Shown piece by piece: positions 59,538-64,000 of a DNA stretch of 64,000 bases (its first letter is position 1; each line of letters starts with the position of its first letter). This DNA is from Polyodon spathula (Eukaryota > Chordata > Actinopteri > Acipenseriformes > Polyodontidae), in NCBI RefSeq assembly GCF_017654505.1, contig NC_054539.1, positions 69,321,256-69,385,255 on the forward strand. The letters are read 5' to 3'. The translations under genes and the position numbers were made by a program. Below the pieces are notes generated by a model, which ran no database searches, was not told where the DNA came from, and saw only the letters and a program-made list of their open reading frames with translations.

Positions 59538-59579
59538 TGTGATCTAGATATGTCCCATCCATGGGGTCATCATCCATGA
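59538..59579 (-). CDS. e2f6: e2f6 exon 3, short acidic linker
   Basis: The acceptor is the second AG of a cluster (CATTGTTTCAG). Using the first one would lead to a stop. The 42 bases read VMDDDPMDGTYLDH plus one base, then GTAAGT. The acidic linker joins the N-terminal part to the E2F DNA-binding domain. Phases on both sides match exons 2 and 4. Confidence 0.85.
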
Positions 59580-60221
59580 CTGAAACAATGCTTTTAAGAA
59601 AAACAAAAATAAAAACACATTATAACTAACTGGGAACAGAATTAAATTGACAAAATGCATGTCCCCCTAATATTTCAATATCAATTATTTTTAATGGACT
59701 GCAGGCAGATTGGAGAGTGTATATCAGCATCATAATACAATCACAGATGTATCCACCAACAGTAAACAATTGCATTCATTTTTATTTATTTATTTCTGAC
59801 AGACAAGCTAGTTTGGGAAGGCAATAATAAAACTATTTAAAATGTATTTACCTCCAAAAGCAGAGGTATGTATCTTATTAGACTTATCTTTGTAATGGCC
59901 ACACCTTTAAACTGTATATAATGGCATTACAAGTCATTAACTTTGTTTAAACCAAAATTAGTAACAAGAACTAATTTAAGAGAGACAAATGCATGACAAA
60001 GTATCGATTACCAGGTTTGGAACATTCCTTTCACAAAAAAAAAGTGCAAATTGTATTTTGGTGTAAACACCTCGATAAAAATCAGCCCCACACTGTTTTA
60101 TTGAACCAGATGTTCAGTTTGCTGCAGTAACTGCTGACTTTCAAAGTTGCAATTGTGGATTGCAATAAATGTTTGTCTGCTGAAGGCTACCTTAAGTTTG
60201 GCAGTCTAAATACATCCATAG

Positions 60222-60635
60222 GTGAAGCACTGGCACCTGTTCAACATTGACATGCTGTCAGTACAAAGGGGTTGGTTTGATCCCACTCAAGATGGCTACA
60301 CTACCCTTCGTCCTGACATTGTCCTGTGGTCAGTCTTGGTATGCCTGATTCTCCCAGTGGAGCTAACAGGGCAGCGAGAGGATTCCGTGGAGGAGGCATA
60401 TCAGTGGAAGAAACACTGTTATGCCGAGTTAGCTGCTGAGATGGAAAAGCAAGGATGGCAAGTCCGGGTTGATCCAGTACTGGGTTGTAAGGGATTTGTC
60501 ACGCACCGCATGACCCAACTTCTCCGAGATACTGGATTCAGTGGACAGGAGTTGCGGCATACAGTGAAGGCTCTATCCAAGGAGAGAAAGAGAAGTAGCA
60601 ACTGGCTCTGGTCAAGGAGGAATGAGGCTGACTGA
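60222..60635 (+). pseudogene. Retroelement endonuclease-like fragment in an e2f6 intron
   Basis: The open frame contains TTLRPDIVLWSVLVCLILPV, then ELTGQREDSVEEAYQWKKHC and GWQVRVDPVLGCKGF, and ends SNWLWSRRNEAD. R-P-D-I, V-E-L-T, K-K and the G-W-x-V-x-x-x-P-V-x-x-G-C-x-G-F block are seen in retrotransposon-linked proteins of fish. The order fits a PD-(D/E)xK restriction-like endonuclease. It lies antisense in the e2f6 intron between exons 2 and 3, and no reverse transcriptase was recognised next to it. The exact retroelement family is not certain. The 138-codon frame itself is intact but clearly a fragment. Confidence 0.55.
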
Positions 60636-61429
60636 GGACCTCAAAAAAGAGGAGATGGAGGAAGTTAACATCAATGAAAAGAAATGTAAAGTTGACACCT
60701 GGAGCCATCAACACCGGGTCAATAGGAAATCCACATTACCCAACAGAGGAAAAGCGCTGAAGGGTTGTATATAACAGCAAAGCTTTGTCTTGGTTGGTAC
60801 CCACCACTGCGATCTCATTTTGTCTGAGCAACACGCGGAGTCCAATATTATACAAAAAATATAAATTTCATTACTAAGACCTTTTACTAATATTGGTAGA
60901 AGGATTTGTCTTTTTATGTTTTGTGTTTTACTAAACAGACTAACACTATTGTTTCTTATATGATTATCTTTTATAATGATTGTCAAAGTGTTGATTGTTT
61001 AAATGTATTTATTTTTAAAAGGAAATGTAATCCTATATTTAGTATTCTTGTTTTAAGCCCAGTGATCCTGGTCCACTGTCACTGTTCTTGTGCAGCTGGA
61101 AGTGCCTTGTCTGACATCCTCAGATAAATGATGTGTCATTGCGTGTGCCTAGAATGCATGAATAAAATACATTTAACTAGTAATGCAATACCACAAGTTA
61201 TTATCATTAATTTATTCCACGCATTAATATTAAATAATGGAAGCTAAGTGTTGCTAGTTTTCTGGGATTTCAAACAAAAAATAATTCTATATTTTTTTTT
61301 TAAACTTTAAAAAGTAACAAACAATTCACTGCTGCCAGTTATTCTTTTGAACCTTGATAAAGTCCATCACAGTCTTTTGTTACAGTGAGAACTAATTTTA
61401 CAATATCAACATCCTTCTGCTGTTCATAC

Positions 61430-61518
61430 CAAGAGCATCTGTAGCACTGCTGGTCTTGACGTCGACTCCACAGGTTTCCTCACTGCCACTGTCATGGTTA
61501 CTGTTGTCCATTTTTAAG
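61430..61518 (-). CDS. e2f6: e2f6 exon 2, linker after the THAP part
   Basis: The acceptor is CGCATTTAG. The 89 bases read LKMDNSNHDSGSEETCGVDV, then KTSSATDAL plus one base, and a GTATGA donor. Its phase-2 start accepts the two bases left by the THAP exon and equally those left by the upstream exon at 63637-63755. An internal ATG at 61510 could also serve as a start for a form without THAP. The sequence is acidic and serine-rich and probably disordered. Confidence 0.82.
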
Positions 61519-61639
61519 CTAAATGCGTGTGTGTAACGCAGGCATTAACACTGACAATAATGTACTGTATTTCAGAGAAAACTCGCGAATAAATGAGGGT
61601 CTACTGGAGATTGTATTTGTATGTGTGTGCGTGTCTATA

Positions 61640-61640
<1 letters not shown>

Positions 61641-61717
<77 letters not shown>
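61641..61717. repeat. AT microsatellite in e2f6 intron 1
   Basis: Almost pure AT dinucleotide of about 75 bases, between the THAP exon and exon 2. Confidence 0.95.
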
Positions 61718-61918
61718 TATATATATAGTCACATCACAGAATTTAGTTATCTGGACAAAGGTGCTAAATTATTTATTTCACATGCAAGTATGTGGGAATC
61801 CAAGAGTTGAAAACACACACACAGAACGAGATTTAACTTCAAAATGCACGTTCTCTTATAGTTTGATTGATTGTCCAAAACAGACAAAACGTGATTTATT
61901 ATAAGGAAGTTTACTTAC

Positions 61919-62311
61919 CTTGTGTCAAATCGTACGTCCTCATCTGAGCCTGCAAATAACAGTAATGCCGAGTCCATTGCGTTGTCTTCGGCGATAGGTT
62001 CAGGCTTCTCTCGCCTCTCGCACACAGTACCAGGTCTTGGTTGCAGTAGACTATATTCATTCCACTGAAACAGAAAGGGAATCGCACCCTTTCGTACCCG
62101 GCGCCTCCCTCCATATGGTGCTTCAATCAGATCACTTTTAATAAAATGTCTGCTGCAAACTTTTGTGTATCTGGTAGCCGTGAAACAGTCTCTGCGGATG
62201 TTGTGGATCTCTCGAAGCAGAACACAGTGGAACACAGCAGTGATCCGAGGCGCTTCCTTCTCGTTTCTGAAGTTTCAGAGATTTTGAAGTTGAACCTGAA
62301 GTAAAACTCAT
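61919..62311 (-). CDS. e2f6: e2f6 exon 1, THAP zinc-finger exon with a frame break
   Basis: The ATG at 62311 opens MSFTSGSTSKSLKLQKREGS, then ASDHCCVPLCSAS, which holds the first zinc-ligand pair of a THAP domain (C-x4-C). About ten bases later, in another frame, the sequence resumes NIRRDCFTATRYTKVCSRHF and IKSDLIEAPYGG with the C-x2-H pair, then GAIPFLFQW, which matches the AVPTIF box. This second frame runs to an ACAAG|GTAAGT donor (phase 2) and joins exon 2. The second Cys and the CSRH Cys are only 67 bases apart, while THAP domains need about 35-50 residues. The middle, including the invariant Trp, is therefore missing and the frame is lost. THAP-E2F6 fusion is known in zebrafish. The break could be a real deletion or an assembly error. 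Confidence 0.8.
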
Positions 62312-62319
62312 TGCACCAT

Positions 62320-62520
62320 TCGCAACGAATGACGTAAATACTATTGCATTGTGAAAATAAAGTTTAAATAAATGCGCATTAACGGAACAATAATAATAAT
62401 AACAAAACAAGCATCACCTAAACGAGACGTAACCAGGAAGTAAAAGAGCTCGTATAAAACAAACCGGATATGCACTGATGTCAGTGTGCAGCGAGTCTAC
62501 ATTATTGTGAAACATTGACA
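62320..62520 (-). promoter_or_regulatory. e2f6: Likely e2f6 promoter and 5' UTR
   Basis: Just upstream of the THAP start are two CRE-like words, TGACGTAA at 62330-62337 and GACGTAA at 62426-62432. An ETS site (CAGGAAGT, 62434-62441) touches the second. This ETS-CRE pairing is typical of TATA-less housekeeping promoters. A very short upstream frame, ATGGTGCAATGA, overlaps the main start at its TGA/ATG. No transcription start can be fixed from sequence alone. Confidence 0.5.
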
Positions 62521-63636
62521 GAATCCTGCGAGGGCAAATAACTCACGGCCGTAGTCTAAAAGTTATGAAAGGGTATGCACATTACAGGTAAAAAAAAAAA
62601 AAAAAAAAAAAAAGTATTATATATACATTGCAGTAAATTAAGACAGCCTTGCCAATGTTACACTTACAATGCTATACAATGTAATAGTAGCACCCATAAA
62701 CCTAAGGAATGTGCTTTATTTGAACAAAGGCAGTGATACAAACGGGGTCTTATACTTTTGCTTAGTGAATTGCAAGACGTTGCTCGTTTTAGATTTCAAA
62801 GCACAGTTTTTATTGTACAATACGCCAGCAGGCTACACAGGCCTTCACCCAAACAAACCTGCACCAGAGCAGTAGGGTGCAGCTTCCTTGTCTAGAGCGG
62901 AAGTCGTGTCATCTGAGTTGTGTGTGGAAACTCAAATCAGTTCAGACCCAAATGGTACCCGTTTCGGTTTCGTAAAAAGTTCAGTCTGGTTATACACAAA
63001 CATCATGTAAAACGCCGATAATTGGTGGTTTGCGAGTCGAGGCAGTAGTGATACTCCACTTAGCAAACACATGTTTGAAATGTTATTTTCAGCACAGGCC
63101 ACTGTAGCACTCCACTACTTCATTCAGCTCATGGATTGACATTCTCAAGTTTCCCGCTAGGTGAACCCCCTTCGGTTTTCAATCACCCCACCCCTACAGC
63201 GGGAGATGTTGCTAATCTGCGCCATCTACTGGATCAAGACCTCAAATGTCACCAAATAATGAAAATGCCTTCTTACATTTTATTATTAAATGGACGCCCT
63301 CCCTATAGAATGACGACCACCTTCAGTGGCACTGGAAAAATGTTTAAAGTGGGGGTGCTGAAAGCCAATTTTTGTAAAACTGTAACCCCTGTATATGATG
63401 GAAGCCATGCAAAGCCAAGGGGTGCTCCCGCACCACCAGCACCCCTAGTTCCAGCGCCCTTGGCCACCTTATGTTTACCATATCACCGCACGAATAACTA
63501 ATAAAATAAAACTTGAACTACATTATTATTAGTAATAATGTACTAATGCATGATCAGGTTAACCTCTAATCTTGTATGTTCCAACAAGTAATGAGCTATC
63601 AATGTTAAATTACAGCAACAGACACATGACACTTAC
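62521..63636. other. Between the THAP exon and the next upstream exon
   Basis: Contains an A run at 62590-62613 and open frames at 62669-62875 and 63136-63501 (plus strand). The latter ends in an Ala/Pro-rich stretch, but neither resembles a known family. No splice-framed exon was seen. Confidence 0.4.
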
Positions 63637-63755
63637 TCTGTGAGCTCCTGGTTAGAGGCGTCTGGAATCTCAGGATCGGTTTCCCAGCTGAATGTCAATG
63701 GCGTACTGTCTTTCTCCGTGCTGCTCCCACTGGGTACTTTAGTCATCATTTTATC
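63637..63755 (-). CDS. Unassigned coding exon upstream of e2f6
   Basis: A TTTGTAATGCAG acceptor is followed by 119 bases and a GTAAGT donor. The open frame reads DKMMTKVPSGSSTEKDSTPL, then TFSWETDPEIPDASNQELT, and leaves two bases. The serine- and acid-rich sequence is protein-like and free of stops, but the family is not recognised. Its phase-2 end fits exon 2 of e2f6 (61518) and would read LT-D-LKMDN. Its ATG-ATG near the start could initiate translation. It may be an alternative 5' exon of e2f6 that bypasses THAP, or an exon of a separate upstream gene whose next exon I cannot find. Confidence 0.6.
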
Positions 63756-63788
63756 CTGCATTACAAATGGCAGTGTCAGCATTAAATA

Positions 63789-63821
63789 AAAAAAACAAAA
63801 AAAAAAAAAAAAAAAAAAAAC
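63789..63821. repeat. A-rich homopolymer tract
   Basis: A runs with single C interruptions. Confidence 0.85.
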
Positions 63822-63865
63822 AACATGGTTTCAAGATCCATCTTCTACAAAATAATTTTAAACAA

Positions 63866-64000
63866 TCAAAATTCTACGTTTCTACGTTTTGCCAGCTCTC
63901 TGAAGGTACAGCATAGAGCTACCCTCGCCTCTGTGGTTTCATTCCCCAAATGCACTCTCTGCTTAAGAGGATTTAACCCTTTCTCATCAATTTCAGTAAA
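63866..64000 (-). CDS. Partial open frame at the right edge, minus strand
   Basis: From the edge the frame reads FTEIDEKGLNPLKQRVHLGN, then ETTEARVALCCTFRELAKRR and NVEF, and reaches a TGA at 63866. The composition is protein-like. A GAGGCGAGG|GTAGCT word near 63925 would be a donor in phase 0, matching the phase-0 entry of the exon at 63637-63755 and giving TEAR-DKMMTK. The two may therefore be consecutive exons of one gene that begins beyond 64000. No family is recognised. Confidence 0.4.
   Translation of the reverse strand, partial: FTEIDEKGLNPLKQRVHLGNETTEARVALCCTFRELAKRRNVEF

Noticed and set aside
59580..59592. Using the first AG (TTCTTAAAAG) as the acceptor of e2f6 exon 3
   Set aside because: It leads to an in-frame TAG. 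The AG ten bases further keeps the frame into the DNA-binding domain.
62138..62410. Reading the whole 90-codon frame upstream of the THAP exon as protein
   Set aside because: The part before the ATG at 62311 lies in the likely promoter/5' UTR and is low in information. The part after 62213 is out of frame with the rest of the gene.
62451..62460. GTATAAAAC as the e2f6 TATA box
   Set aside because: It has TATA orientation for the plus strand only. The gene is on the minus strand.
63136..63501. 121-codon plus-strand frame with an Ala/Pro-rich end
   Set aside because: No family resemblance and no exon boundaries. It lies opposite the likely 5' region of minus-strand genes.

Overview
The window is vertebrate nuclear DNA, almost certainly from a ray-finned fish. 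It is intron-rich and AT-rich, carries DIRS, Tc1 and tRNA-SINE repeats, and has coding exons that match two vertebrate genes. Several repeats resemble ones I associate with sturgeon or paddlefish, but that placement is only a low-confidence inference.

Both recognised genes lie on the minus strand. The first is asap2, an Arf GTPase-activating protein with a BAR domain. Only its 5' end is here: coding exon 1 at 28353-28478, exon 2 at 4238-4310, and a 24-kb first intron between them. The intron holds most of the left half's repeats: a MITE, a 28-bp minisatellite, two decayed Tc1 elements, a 68-bp minisatellite and long AT/AC microsatellites. A CpG-containing 5' flank at about 28.7-29.15 kb has CCAAT boxes and an E2F-like palindrome. 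A possible divergent plus-strand transcript starts there, with an unidentified coding-like exon at 30542-30658.

The second gene is an E2F6-type repressor at 57624-62311. I could join seven exons in frame: a THAP zinc-finger exon, two short linker exons, the E2F winged helix, the dimerisation coiled coil (followed by a U12-type AT-AC intron), the marked box and a C-terminal exon. A THAP-E2F6 fusion is already known from zebrafish. Here the THAP exon is broken: the usual spacing between the zinc-ligand pairs is too short and the frame shifts. Further upstream, an unassigned exon at 63637-63755 and an open frame running off the right edge are phase-compatible with e2f6, so they may be alternative 5' exons or an upstream gene.

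Between the genes (about 30-57 kb) lie SINE-like repeats, a TIR element with a decayed Myb/SANT-like gene, a third Tc1 remnant, two deleted DIRS retroelements inside a duplicated block (39.4-45.6 kb), and a long stretch (46.3-54 kb) with no recognisable gene. No rRNA, tRNA gene or CRISPR array was found.
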